DNA of 64,000 nt. Source: Prorocentrum cordatum. Its lineage: Eukaryota > Sar > Dinophyceae > Prorocentrales > Prorocentraceae. Positions 21,304 through 33,212 of this stretch are shown here, one piece after another. Each line of letters begins with the position of its first letter. The stretch's first letter is position 1. Location: positions 157,135-221,134 of the forward strand of contig CAUYUJ010017891.1 in NCBI GenBank assembly GCA_963575745.1, given 5' to 3'. The notes under the pieces were generated by a model. That model was not told the origin of the DNA and ran no database searches. It was given only the letters and a program-made list of their open reading frames with translations. Both the position numbers and the translations under genes were made by a program.

Positions 21304-23691
21304 GCGGGCGTGATTGGTTGATGACAGAGTCGCACATTTGGTTCGGGGACATGGCGGACCTGCACGCGTCGATGTGCGAACTTATCGACACGCTCAACTT
21401 TTTCAGACAAGAGTCGGACAGTGCGATCATCACCGACTCCATGGCCGAGCGCGTGAGCGAGCTGTTGAACAGGGTGAAGGAGGCGCGCGTGGCAGAGAGG
21501 TCCCCTCCAGCGGGGCTCGGATATCGAAATACAAACGCTACTCATAAGGCCGCTGCCTTGGCGCACCAATTATTTTTATTGAACGGTTCTTTCATGCAAC
21601 ATTGGGTTCGCCGCATTCTGAGCTTCACCACAGACTTTGGCGTTGAAGCTGGGCTCGGGAAGATGAAGCATCGCTTGGATGTACTCTGCCCTCGCGCCGT
21701 GAAGCTCGAGTTCGAGGCTGACAACGCTGGCGACGGGATTCCCGACGGGATGGGGGACGACGGCCAGTCAGGCGACGAAGCGATCAATCCGCTGAAGTTT
21801 GATTTGACCCCCACGTTGCAAGTTCCTGGGAGCCTCCGCATACTCCACAACATCTCCAAGGATGTCACGGAGAGCATGACAATTTTTGGAAGAATGAAAC
21901 CAGGCATGAAAGCTCTCGCGAACTTCCTTAAGGAGAAACATCTCAGAGAAGCGCTCGTTGCAACATGTTTCAGTTCGCCAGCGTCGAGGCCGGTTGCTTG
22001 TCGGTTCAGAACCTTCGAATCAAAACTATTGCACTGGAGATGGATGAGCGCCTCGGATTTCATCGCAGAGATAGAGCCCCTAGAGCGCTGCATTCGCAGA
22101 TTTTGGAACACGAGGCAGTTTCTGCAGCACCGGGCGTCTGGTGGGACACGGGCAGACGAGAACGGTGAAAAGGACGGCGAGTCTTTCGGATCCAAGCTAC
22201 ACAGTTTCGCAGAGGCTGTAGCCAATGAAGAACTGTGGAGCTACATGGGCATGCTCCGCTTGCTGATGACTACTTTGAACCACTTGAACTATTGGGTGCA
22301 GGGATGTCCTTGCCACGTTAGTCCAGAATCCGCTGACGGCGACCTGTATTGGGATGTACCTGATATTTGCGTGAGGTGCGACTGCCCCCTGCGCGGCCGC
22401 CGTGCCCCTGAGATGGCTCAAGGTTGTCTTTCGACTTTCTTGCAGGAGTGTCAGAACACGTTCGGGATGAACTTACTTGAAATAACTGCCCCACTGAGAT
22501 CCGCGGCTGCCCGCGCACGAATCCAGGATGACTTCGCAGAGGGCGTCAGGCATTTAAATTTTATGATGGCTTTGAAGTTTGGCTTCTGGACGACCTTGCC
22601 TTGCGCGCTGTGTGGGGTAGCCCATGCGAAGGAGGCCATCGCCAGGGAAGCTGCCATCTCTTGTCTGGGTTTGTATGCACGCGAGGCCGACCGCGAGACG
22701 CACTATGTGACTCGCAAATTCTTGGAGCATGGGTCTCGGTTGCGGGAATTACTGGAGTTGTTTGCCGCTGGCACTTCTTTAGATGATCCTCAGCTCGTGG
22801 AACTTCGGTCGCAGTTGTGCGGCTTGGCTTTGGTCCCCATCATCGAGCGGAGCGTCGAAGGCCTCCATGCGCTGGTTCAGAAAGCCACGAGTAAGGCCCG
22901 CCACCATAGTGGAGCTTACGTAAGCCAGGCGCTCAGGATCCCAGAGATGTTCAAGCTCTTTGACCATGATCCAGACATGGTGATGGGCATTGTCAACAAT
23001 ATCGAAAAGTGCAGATCGCCTCACTGGGTTGCCACGCATTTAGGACTGCGTCGCCACGCTGCTTTCGAGGAGTACGCGACGGGAGAGATACCGCATCCTC
23101 TACTTGACAGCGTCGTTTACAGGCTTGACTCCACATCGCAATTCGCCGACCTGAAATTGGCGAGCTTGGGGGGTGGCGCGCCGCCAGGCAGGCCCGCGCC
23201 AGTGGGCAGGCCGCGGGAATCCGAGTCGAATGTGTTGCAGGCGGCTGCTCTGGAACATGTCCGCACTACACTCGATCGACAGGAGTGGCTTCTTGCGGCA
23301 TTGCCCGTTGACTATGTAGGCGAGTCTCCATTTCGACGATTATCTGAGGCCATAGGCCAAGACCGCACTACATTAGTCGCGTGTGGACAGATCTTGGATT
23401 ACGAGAAAGGCGACATTGACGGCCGGGCAAGGCTATCGGATGCTGGGCAGCTTATCGTGCCTTTCGGAGTCGGCCCGCCGAAGATCGATGACATCCCTAC
23501 TGGAGTAATTCTGTTCAAAGCGCAGCATTTCTATCCTGCGCTCCTGAAGCGAGCGAGGGGGGACACCGTTGCTCACTTGGGGCGCTCCGACGTCGCAGTG
23601 ACATTGTTCGATATTACGCGCTGGGATGGGGACGACTGCTTTGCGATGACAAATGGCAGGCCATGCAACAGCACAGCGGGCGACGTGGCAG
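21304..23691 (+). CDS. Transposase-like gene, exon 2
   Basis: This is about 796 codons of well-mixed sequence with many Trp, Cys and His residues and helix-like segments. It carries Cys-rich pairs near nt 22300-22400 and 22600-22620, and a conserved-looking segment, Ile-Ile-Glu-Arg-Ser-Val-Glu-Gly-Leu-His, near nt 22840. The general layout resembles large transposase-like proteins that I associate with dinoflagellate genomes; I cannot name the family. The open frame extends upstream to 21195, but that part belongs to the repeat-derived intron, so 21304 is the preferred exon start. The exon ends in GGCAG before the GT of the next intron. Confidence 0.7.
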
Positions 23692-23849
23692 GTAGGGGGC
23701 CACATGCAAACCCTACCCCAACACCCGGCGATTTCTAAGGGGGAGGGTGGGGTTCACTTCGCTCGGGAGCTCCCGAACGAAGTGAACCCCACCCTTCCCC
23801 TCAGAAATCGTGGGGGTAGGGGTGGGGTTCGCATGTGGCCCCCTAGCAG
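23692..23849 (+). mobile_element. Introner-like GT-AG intron made of an inverted repeat, 158 bp
   Basis: The left end, TAGGGGGCCACATGC, is repeated exactly in inverted orientation at the right end, and imperfect pairing continues to the centre near 23766, so almost the whole intron is one hairpin. The direct repeat GCAGGT flanks it (23688-23693 and 23846-23851). The splice sites GT and AG fall inside the duplicated sequence. Removal joins Asp-Val-Ala to Gly-Ala-Leu-Ala-Ile-Val-Asn-Asp in frame. Terminal inverted repeats, a target-site duplication and exact intron boundaries are the hallmarks described for introner elements. Confidence 0.9.
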
Positions 23850-25419
23850 GTGCACTCGCGATTGTCAACGACAGTTTGTTCGACGCTGCTGTCTGGAAGC
23901 TCTCAAAAGAGGAACCCTCTTACACGCTCCCAGTGATGGCCGAGGATTCTCGCGAACACGCTGAGCTGGTTGTGAAAGAGATGCTGAAGACAGGGCCTAC
24001 CATGGATCTGGCCAGTACTATCTGCTGAAGCGGGGCGCTGCACATCAAGAGCATCAAGAATTGGTTCTTCAAGATTGGGATCGTCTCGGGTACGTCACGC
24101 GACAAGCAGCGGGTGACGACGGCGACGCACGATGGCAATTTACGGACGTTGGCATGTCCACTATGCAGGTGGAGATTCGTTTGTCGGGAGAGGAAAACGT
24201 TCTTACCCATCGAATGCTGGAGGACAGGGGAGAATGGACACATTGGGAACTTATGGATTACTTAGGGAATCGTGGATGGGTTGCACTGCCCTGGCAAAAA
24301 GGAGCGAGGGCTCCTCCTCCCCTGAGTATTGCTATACCCGACGATGACGAGATGAACAAGGACGGCCCTCCTTTGCACAAGACATGGTATTTCCGCCCGC
24401 ACTGCGTCACGATAATGGCTTCGTATTTGCGAGCACTTGTGGGGGTCGAGGAGAACCGCGCAAAGCTGGTCGACCTCGGTGTCAAATCTATCGCCCACAA
24501 CAAGCCAGTCGCCTACTACGCTGATGTGATCTCAGTAATAGATGGAAAGAAAACGCCAGACACGTTAACAATGCTGCCGCTTAAATTCGAGGCCGAAGTG
24601 GGGGACGTACAGCGGCGTCGCAAGATGCGCCCTGCTCTCATGGGCGTCGGTCGAGCTGCACTACCCGAAGACGTTGGATTAGTACCCAATGACGACGCAG
24701 CTTCCGAGTGGGAGAACGCTGATGGCGGCGATGCCCATGGTCACGATTCAGATGAACATGGTGAGTATGGAGACGACGACCGCGAAGAGGACTCCGAGGG
24801 CGCCGCGGACGGCGACGACGACCCCCCGCCAGCGCCGCCGGCGGCGAAGGCGCCGCGACGGCCTCCTCGCCCTTGCGAGGAATATCACGCCAAGACGCAC
24901 GAGTGGGGGGCCTTCAGGATCACCTACCGCCCCGAGACCATCAATAAGAAGGGCCACTTTGTCAATCCATCATGGCAGGCAACCTGCCCCTTTAAGCCGC
25001 ACAATGTACGCATCAAGTGCACCAAGACATTGACATTCCAGTTCGAGGATGAAGCTGATGAACAGATCGCACTCTGGCGAATTCGTTGTTGGTGCAACTG
25101 GGCCACTCGCAATAGAAGCAAAGCAGATCACATGAAAGACCTTGTTTCAGTTGAGGACATGCCAGAGATCGCGGAGATCGAGCAGGGCATGTTGGAGAAC
25201 CTTCCCGACGAGTACGAGGGGCCGCCAGAGGCTCGCGCCATGGGAGTCGCCGACGCTGCCGCCCCTGCCCCTCTTGCTCCGCCAGCAGCGCCAGCCGCGA
25301 AAGCAAAGCCTCCAGCGGCCAAGGCCAAGGCCAAAGCGGCCAAGGCGAAGGCGGGCAGGGCCAAGGAGCCCAGCTCGTCCTCAGACACCTCAGGCACGTC
25401 CAGTTCCAGTTCCGACTGA
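23850..25419 (+). CDS. Transposase-like gene, exon 3 (one frame break)
   Basis: Exon 3 begins in frame with exon 2 (Ala-Leu-Ala-Ile-Val-Asn-Asp-Ser). A one-base-type frame change at about 23985-24000 would otherwise stop at TGA 24026-24028; downstream the protein continues in the frame that stays open to 25419. The second half has an acidic region, then a segment (about nt 24885-25130) with His-Glu-Trp-Gly-Ala-Phe, Cys-Pro-Phe-Lys and Cys residues that may bind zinc. It ends in a basic Ala/Lys-rich tail and a Ser run. A third short intron could explain the break, but I see no good splice pair. Confidence 0.6.
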
Positions 25420-25435
25420 CAATGCAATGACAAGG

Positions 25436-27660
25436 TGCCCTGTGTAACAGTTGGACGAAGATGTGCCTTCATTTGGCTGGTTGGTTGGCTGGTTTGGTAT
25501 TGGTTGGCAGGTGCACCTGCGCATGCATCTACATGCGCATGTCCAAATTCAAGCTAACATTCATCCATTCATAAATAAAGATATCTATATATATAAAAAT
25601 AGAACATATACAATGTGTATATCCTGGGACAGAGCTGACGTGCAATTATCTGGCAACTTCGATGAATTAACGCACTTTGAATTCATTATGCCTCTCATTT
25701 TTTCTCGACTGTGCGTCGAGTTTGGCCTCGTTCGGACTTGGATGGATTGACTTCTGCTGGCGTTCTTGTGCGAATACATCGGGCTTTGCCCTTTGCACCT
25801 CTGGACCTGAGGCGACCGAAACCGCCCTCCAGCAGGTGCCCTGTGTAACAGTTGGACGAAGATGTGCCCCAATGTGGCTGGTTGGTTGGCTGGTCGGGCT
25901 GGTTGGTTGGTTGATTGGTTGGCTGGCTGGGCTGGCTGGTTGGTTGAATGGTTGACTAGTTTGATTGGTTGATTGGCAAGTTGGTTGGTTGATTGGCAGG
26001 CCCCAGCCGCGGAGATCCGCACCCTGGGAGGCCCCATTGAGAACAAGGGCGCGCAGCGCAGGAGCGGCTGCAGCTGGGCGGCAGCAGAGCTAGGAGGAGG
26101 AGGGGGAGGAGGAGGGGGATGAGGAGGACGGGAGAAGAGGAGGATACATTGAATTGCATTGATTGGCTTTGCAGCGAATCCGTCGGGCTTCGCCCTTTGC
26201 ACGTCTGGACCTAAAGGCGACCTAAACCACCCTCCGACAGGTGCCCTGTGTAACACATGGACGAAGATGTGCCTTCATGTGGCTGGTTCGTTGGCTGGTC
26301 AAGTTGGTTGGTCGGTTGATTGGTTGGCTGGTCGAGCTGGTTGGTTGGTTGGCTGATTGGTTGGGCAGGTTGGTTGGCTGGTTTGGCATTGCCTGGCAGG
26401 TGCACATGCGCATACATGTGCATATGCATATCCGAAGTCAAGTTCCCACCCATTCATTTACATATATATATACATACAGATACGTATACACATGTTAACA
26501 TGTACACCCCGAGGCAGAATTGACGTGCTATTCTCTGGCAACTTAGATGAATAAACGCACTCTGAATTCATTCTGCCTCTCATTTTTTTCTCGACTGTGC
26601 GTCGAGTTTGGCCTCGTTCGGACTTGGATGGATTGATTTCTACTTGCATTCTTGTGCGAATCCATCGGGCGTCGCCCTTTGCACGTCTGGACCTAAGGCG
26701 ACCTAAGCCGCCCTCCAACAGGCGCCCTGTGTAACAGTTGGACGAAGATGTGCCCCTGTTTGGCTGGTTGGTTGGATGGTTTGGTAGTGGTTGGCAGGTG
26801 CACCTGCACATGCATCTACATATACATATCCAAATTCAAACTTAAATATAGTCATTCATATATATATATATGTCCGAACATATACATTTTACATGAGTAT
26901 ATCCCGAACCAGAGTTGACGTGTTGTTCTCTGGCGACGTCGGTGGATTGACGTACGTTGACTTCATTGTGCCTCTCATTTGTTCTCGACTGTGCGTCGAG
27001 TTTGGCCTCGTTCGGACTTGGATGGATTGACTTCTGCTTGCATTTTTGTGCGAATCCATCGGGCTTCGCCCGTTGCACGTCTGGACCTGAGGCGACCGAA
27101 ACCGCCCTCAAGTAGGCGCCCTGTGTAACAGTTGGACGAAGATGCGCCCCATGGTTTGGTATTGGTTGGCAGGAGCACCTGCGCATGCATCTACATGCGC
27201 ATGTCCAAATTCAAGTTCACATTCATCCATTCATATACATAAAAAACAAATACAAGGTGTATATCCTGAGACAGAGTTGACGTGCTATTCCCTGGCAACT
27301 TCCATGAATTAACGCACTTTGATTTCATTATGCCTCTCATTTTTGTTCTCGACTGTTCGTCGAGTTCCGCCACGTTCGGACTTGGATGGATTGACTTCTG
27401 CTGGCGTTCTTGTGCGAATCCATCGGGCTTCGCCCTTTGCACGTCTGGACCTAAGGCGACCTAGGCCGCCCTCCAGCAGGCGCCCTGTGTAACAGTTGGA
27501 CGAAGATGTGCCCCCATTTGGCTGGTTGGTTGGCTGGTCGGGCTGGTTGGTTGGTTGATTGGTTGGCTGGCTGGGCTGGCTGGTTGGTTGAATGGTTGGC
27601 TAGTTGGTTGGCTGGTTTGGTTGATTGGTTGGCTGGTTGATTGGATAGCAGGCCCCAGCA
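25436..27660. repeat. Tandem repeat of about 360-480 bp, six copies of the anchor block
   Basis: The anchor GTAACAGTTGGACGAAGATG (with changes) occurs near 25441, 25843, 26246, 26727, 27119 and 27482. Most units carry, in varying order and completeness, a TTGGC/TTGGT-rich stretch, GGCAGGTGCACCTGCGC, an AT-rich segment, a CTCGAC...GTCGAG hairpin, and CGGGCTTCGCCC, itself a hairpin. The last piece is followed by a block related to 37195-37250. No coding function is apparent; frames here follow the repeats. Confidence 0.85.
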
Positions 27661-28860
27661 TCGCAGATCCATACCTCGGGAGGCCCCTGGAGGTTGTCTC
27701 AGGGGCCCACTTGGGAGGAAGGGCCTCTTTGGGCCCCTGCGGCTCCTTCTGCGCGCTCTTGGGCCTTTCTTTCTGAGCGCTGCTTGAAAAGATGGTTTTG
27801 GGGTTTTTGGGTGGCGTCTGCAAAGTTTCGAAAGCTCGGGACGTCTCTTCGTGGTTTTCCAAGCCAAAAAGTCAGATCAGGATATTTGGGCGCGTTCGCC
27901 GGAGAACTTGGCGCATCCAAACAAAACGGGCTTCGCGCCGGGAAAACTGGGCGCATCGGGAGGAAACGGGCTTCGCGCCGGGGAAATTGGGCGCGTCTGG
28001 ACAAAATGGCCTCGAAGTTTCGGGCGGGCCCCAACCTTCGGGGGGTTTCGGGGGGTTTCGGGCGACGTCCACCGGGGCGCCCGAATGACCCGAATGACCC
28101 GAAACTCCAAGCGAATGTATCGAGCGAAGTTTCGGGCGACGCCCGAATGACCCGAATGGGGCCCCATTTCGGGACCGAAATCGCCCGAATGACCCGAATG
28201 ACCCGGAGGTTGGAAGCTGATTCCTCCAGGATCACCAGAATCCCCAGCTGACAGTCCAAATTCCCGGCTGAAGGTCCAAATCCCCGGCTGCAGCCCAAAT
28301 CGCCGGCTGACGGCCCAAATCCCCGGATGACGGCCAAAGTCCTGGTTGAAAACCCAGAATCCACTCAATCCCGTTCAAACCCCAAGATGATGGCCTGAAT
28401 CGTCGCAAAAAACTGTTCCTCAGCCGCTGCCTCAGCCACGTAGGTTCGGGATCAGAATCTCCAGCAGTTGCAAGCACTAACAGTGCTGCTGCAGCCCACA
28501 TGGGCCGTCTCGACAAAGATTTCCTAGACAACCTTACGCGCGTGGTGCGGGCTGTTTCAGGCCAGCCTGAGACGGCACACGAGTCCAGAGCATCCCAAGG
28601 GTGCTCATCAGTAGCCTTCGACTCTGCCGACGCCATTGTGCCTGACTGGGGTTCCCTGCAGACCATTGTTACCTGCCTGGGTTCCTGGGTGCCATTATAC
28701 CTGACTGGGGTTCCCTGGGGCCTTGGTTGGTGAGTGCGGCTCTGGGAGTCTCCGAATCCACCGCCCCGAGCCCCGATCATGCCCCAAGAGGCTCTCAGCC
28801 CCCGCCTGGAGGTCTCATCCAGCCTATTTTTAGTATGGCTGCTCAATATGATATGGCGCC
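27661..28860. other. Degenerate repeats, no gene seen
   Basis: This stretch contains two to three copies of a unit with GGGCTTCGCGCCGGG (about 27920-28000), a GAATGACCC minisatellite (about 28080-28205), an 18-21 bp unit with CCCAAATCCCCGGCTGA (about 28245-28350), and duplicated CTGACTGGGGTTCCCTG (about 28640-28715). Long frames on both strands follow these repeats and I do not regard them as genes. Confidence 0.5.
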
Positions 28861-28867
28861 CTTCAAA

Positions 28868-28911
28868 CATGTGTGTATGTATGTATGTATGTATGTATGT
28901 ATGTATGTATG

Positions 28912-28944
<33 letters not shown>

Positions 28945-30075
28945 TTGTGTATGTATGTATGTACGTATGTGTACATATACATGTATATATCAGGCCCCCG
29001 TGGGTGCATCGGTTTATCTGAGGTCCGCTCGGGCTTATCTTAGGCCGCCAGTTGGTTTATCGTTTATCTTCGCCCCCCGCGGATTTATCTCAGGCCCGTT
29101 CGGGTTTATCTCAGGCCCGTTCGGGTTTATCTCAGTAGGCCCGTTCGGGTTTATCTCGAGCAGCCAGCGGGTGTATATTAGCCCTCATGCGGGCTGAACT
29201 TGCCCCCCCCCCCCCCTACTGGCGGGTTTTCATGCGCAGGCCGTCTCGTTAGCGCGGCCCCGCTCTAGACTAGAACGGCCCCGAACGGCCCCGCTCTAGG
29301 CTAGAACGGCGCCGTTCTAGCCTAGAACGGGGCCGTTGTAGCCTAGAACGGGGCCGTTGTAGCCTAGAACGGGGCCGTTCGGCCGTTCTAGCCTAGAAAG
29401 GGGCGGTTCTAGCCTAGAATGGGGCCGTTCTAGCCTAGTATGTATGTATGTATGTATGTATGTCTGTATGTGTGTGTATGTGTGTATGTGTGTGTATGTG
29501 TGTATGGTTGTGTGTTGGTGTGTACACATGTATGGTTGTATGTATACACGTATGTATGTATGTATGCATGCATGCATGCGTGTATGTGTTTGCACATGTA
29601 CCCGACAACTCCGAGTTTTCGGGCATAAACAACTAGATGCTTGCTTTCCATCAGCGGAGCTGTCGGGCATAAACAGCTAGGTGCTTGTTGTTTCCCGTCA
29701 TCGGAGTTGTCGGGTATAAACAGCTAGATGCTTGCTTTCCGTCAGCGGAACTGTCGGTTATAAACAGCTAGGTGTTTTTTTCCCGTCAGCGGAGCTGTCG
29801 GGTATGAACAGCTAGGTGTTTGCATTCTGTCAGCGGCGCGGTCGGAGAGAGTGGGGCAGGAACAACAATGTATGTGTTTGCGCATGTCTATGTATATGTG
29901 CATGTCTATGGATATGTATATGTGTATGTCGATGCATATGTATATGAATACGTGCATGTACATTCATATCCATATGTGTATACACGCATATATGTGTGTA
30001 TGTATATGCACGTGCATGCATGTATGTATGTGTATGTATGTATGTGTGTATGTATGCATGTAGGTATATATGTAG
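28868..30075. repeat. TATG-type tetranucleotide arrays with three short minisatellites between
   Basis: TGTATG/TATG arrays fill about 28868-28975, 29437-29600 and 29868-30070. Between them lie a unit with GTTTATCTCAGGCCCGTTCG (about 29085-29160), a self-complementary unit, CTAGAACGGGGCCGTT (about 29260-29435), and a roughly 55-60 bp unit around GTCGGGTATAAACAGCTAG (about 29605-29830, five copies). From 30076 to 30638 there are only scattered GAGTCTG-type motifs and no gene. Confidence 0.85.
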
Positions 30076-30638
30076 GTGAAACATGACACGCACGAAGGTA
30101 AAACATGTATACGTATTCGGATATGTATATACGTACACGCACGCCTGTTTTCAAAGGTGGTCCTCCAAGGCATATTGGGTCTGATTGATTGATGCTCGAG
30201 ATGATGGTGATCGAGTCTGCGTATGGTCGAGTCTGATTGGTAAGGATGCCAGAGAAAGGGTATGATTGAGTCTGGGTATGACAGAGTCTGGGTATGACAG
30301 TCTTCTGCACGTGTGATCGTTGTTTCCACCCGCCGTGGGAAGTGTGCGTTCTTCTGCCCCACAGAAACAAAACCGAATCTTAACTAACATGTGGGGCCTC
30401 CCTAGTCTTTTGCACGTGCGATCTTGATATATGTACCCGTATTCTTAGACGTGTAGTAAGAGTGCACCCGAATATTTGTGTTCGGCAGGCCCAGTCATGC
30501 AGCCATCGTGGCAAAGCAGGCGATAAAACAAAAAGAGTCTGATTGATAAGGAGTTCGATTGTGAGTGAGAGCGAACGAATTGGTCTGAATGCGAGTGAGT
30601 CCATGGATGGGCGAGTTTGAGGGTGAGCCTGAGTATGA

Positions 30639-31645
30639 GTGAGTCTGCTGGAAACACACAAACTCCCCTTACCGCTTGCCACACTCGTTTGGATGCTGCC
30701 TTTCCCTTTCCGAAGCTCATCACTGTGTCGAGTGATTTTTTGCAAGTTGAGCTTCCCTGCTGCCGTCCAGCGGCGGGGCTTCATGGGCAAACGTACCTTG
30801 GAGTCGGGAGCGACCGACCCATTGAATCTGAAGGGCCGGCGCAATGCAGTGCCAGGGCAAGCGCATCCTGGCAGCCATAGTTTCACAGAAGCTCGGGATC
30901 ATCTTCCAGCAGGTCCCTCATCGTTACGAGATGCGTTCAAGTGGCACTATCAGTTCGCTGACGACACAACCAACCCCGACTCAGTTGACTGTCGCGCTAG
31001 AGTGATGTGCCTGAGGAACAATTTGCGTAAAGGCGTAATCGTGTTCTCTGATCATTCTGGGACAGGCAACGGTGAGCGGTCCATTTGCCTTGCTCTTGGC
31101 GCCTTTCACGACATGTGCCCACCAACGCATCCTAAAATATGGTGTTCGGTGGACCCTTCGCCTTCCGCCCAGATCGCCTTGAGCGCTGGCTATCGCACTG
31201 GGGCGGCGCACATCTTCAATGACATCATGGAGCAGATCCCGCCGGACGTCGCAGCTGAGATCAACAGGATGATGCCAGACGACAAGATGGAGCCGCCGCA
31301 GCGGCGCAAAAAGTTCGAGGACATGTGGGAGTTCATGAAGACCAACATGGAGAGGGTCTTGCCAGACGACCGCGTCATGAAGGACATCCAGACAGGCCAC
31401 GCAGCGCCACCGTTCGTGCAGCATTTCCCGAATGACGATTTCACGGAGCCGCTCACCATCCATGTTTCGGGCACCGAGTGTTACGCATTTGCGTTCATGG
31501 GCTCAGGTGCCAAGACGTCCCACGACAACTTCGCGACCTTCCTCATGTGGTGTTTGAGCATCCTTCGCACCAGGCCGCTCGTTGTCATCCACGAGATCAC
31601 CGAGTTGCACCCAGAGGGCATACTAGAGTACTTATTCAAGGACAC
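30639..31645 (+). CDS. Cytosine-DNA-methyltransferase-like protein, exon 1
   Basis: The likely product is a class I S-adenosylmethionine methyltransferase related to C5 DNA methyltransferases. A Val-Phe-Ser-Asp-His-Ser-Gly-Thr-Gly-Asn-Gly segment near residue 137 fits motif I. Near residue 280 comes Gly-Thr-Glu-Cys followed by Met-Gly-Ser-Gly, where motif IV (Pro-Cys) would lie, and near 325 His-Glu-Ile-Thr, where motif VI (Glu-Asn-Val) would lie. The catalytic Pro-Cys is not canonical, so activity is doubtful. The first 70 residues are doubtful and the true start may be in another exon. Related proteins are known inside retroelements of dinoflagellates. Confidence 0.55.
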
Positions 31646-31739
31646 GTGCCCTCCATACATGTATACATATATATATATAGATATCCCTCTCTCCCTCTCA
31701 TCTTCCCATGCGTTCTCGTTGGAGGGGGGCGCTCGGCAG
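31646..31739 (+). other. GT-AG intron, 94 bp
   Basis: GTGC is repeated at both junctions (31646-31649 and 31740-31743). Removing 31646-31739 joins Phe-Lys-Asp-Thr to Cys-Thr-Ile-Ala-Val-Phe-Arg without changing the frame. The interior is an AT dinucleotide tract and a CT-rich stretch. The downstream junction, GGCAG|GTGCAC, resembles the 3' end of the 23692-23849 intron (AGCAG|GTGCAC). Confidence 0.8.
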
Positions 31740-32670
31740 GTGCACCATTGCCGTCTTCAGGGTTTCGCCGTGGACGTTCGGCCTGCCAGTGCGACGGCCG
31801 AGGAAGTGCACAGCCATGCTGCGGAAAGACGTCTTCGAGTGGTTGGGGTCGCCAGAAGAGTTCGAGCTGCTGTGCAGCAAGAAGGTCGTGATGCAGTCCG
31901 AGGATCTTTTCTGCGCCCCAGACGCGCAACAGCAGGCCGAGTGGTCGGAGATCGCGAAGCAGAAGAGCAAGGTGCCCATGGATGAGTCTTCGAGGTACGA
32001 CCCCCTGAAGTTGCTGACGCCAAGTCAGAGCCGTCGCGCGAATGAGCAGGTCAGTGATGCTGAACGCCAGTATGGCCCAGGCGTCGTGGCAGACATCAAC
32101 CAGGAACTTGGGTTTTCCTGCCCTGGCCCGTTCGTGCCTCCGCTGCTGCACGGTTCGATCATGTACCACAGCGGCTTACAGCGGACAGCTATTGCTGCGG
32201 AGCACCTCGTCATGCAAGGGATTCCAGCGTTTCCTTTTCTTTGCGACGACCAGCCTGACTGCAACTGGCCCGACCTTTTGAAGATGAACGTGATTTCGAC
32301 CAGCGACATCAGGAAGCTAGCTGGCCTGGCCATGCATGCCCAATGCCCGGGCGAAGTGGTCGGGTACGTGCTGAGCCGGGCGGTCCAGCGTAGCACCTTG
32401 AGCTTGGATTACCGCAGGGTGAATTCTTCTTTGAGTTGCGATGCGTCCGAGCAGAGCGACCACGACATCGAGGTTTCTGAGGTCACGCAGGGCCAGGCCG
32501 ACGACATTGAGGTCTCCGAGGTCGCAGAGGGCCAGGGCGACGACATTGAAGTCTCTGAGGTCACAGGGGGCCAGGAGGTTCCCCCTACTATTTCGTATCC
32601 CGAGGGCGCCTTCATCGCGAGCGGCGGCGCGGAGGCGGGCGACGATATCGATGGCAGTGACAGCGACTAG
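31740..32670 (+). CDS. Cytosine-DNA-methyltransferase-like protein, exon 2
   Basis: This exon continues the methyltransferase-like fold. After the target-recognition-like region, with Leu-Leu-Thr-Pro-Ser-Gln near nt 32010, comes a Pro-Pro-Leu-Leu-His-Gly-Ser segment. Near nt 32310-32335 lies Leu-Ala-Gly-Leu-Ala-Met-His, which matches motif X (usually Ala-Gly-Asn-Ala-Met-His) except for Leu in place of Asn. The C-terminus has three repeats of Asp-Ile-Glu-Val-Ser-Glu-Val (about nt 32463-32570) and an acidic end. Substitutions in two motifs suggest a diverged or inactive enzyme. Confidence 0.6.
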
Positions 32671-33212
32671 AGCACGGGTGATCAGTGATAGGCCTTGTGG
32701 TGGCCATCTAGCCTGCAGCTGCCTCGCGGCCCGCATCTGCCCGAGCCCTGTGCCCGAACGCTTCGATTCTTTCGGTCAGAGACCGCTTCCCGTTGAAATC
32801 CCCTCCGCCTTCCAGAGATAAAAAAACGTTGGAATAAGGGCCAATTTGGTATCGGAGAAGTTTCCAAGATCCTCGAGCCCCCCATCGTAGGGAACGTAGA
32901 AACGTACATATGGTCTCAGCTGGGGCCTCCAAGGGAGGGACGTCGTTCCCCATCAAGGGTTCCTCATCGCAAGACGTCCTGCCGCTCGCCCCTCTCTCCC
33001 ATCTCGCCCTCCCTCCTCCGAGGGCGGCAACAGCAATGTAGATAATGCATGGCATCAAAGTGCCTAGATCACGCATTGCTCCAATGAAACCCATGGCCCA
33101 AGTCAAACATTGCCCAAGTCATGATCAAACATTGCCCAAATCAAACATTGGCCCCATAGCCGTAATTACTCAGGCAAGCAGTTGGGCATAAGGACCATCG
33201 AAAGCCACCACC
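32671..33212. other. Intergenic, no gene seen
   Basis: Unique-looking sequence without a believable frame. Three copies of TCAAACATTGCCCAA (with changes) lie at about 33098-33152, shortly before the next start codon. Their position suggests a possible regulatory or processing role, but nothing else supports this. Confidence 0.4.
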
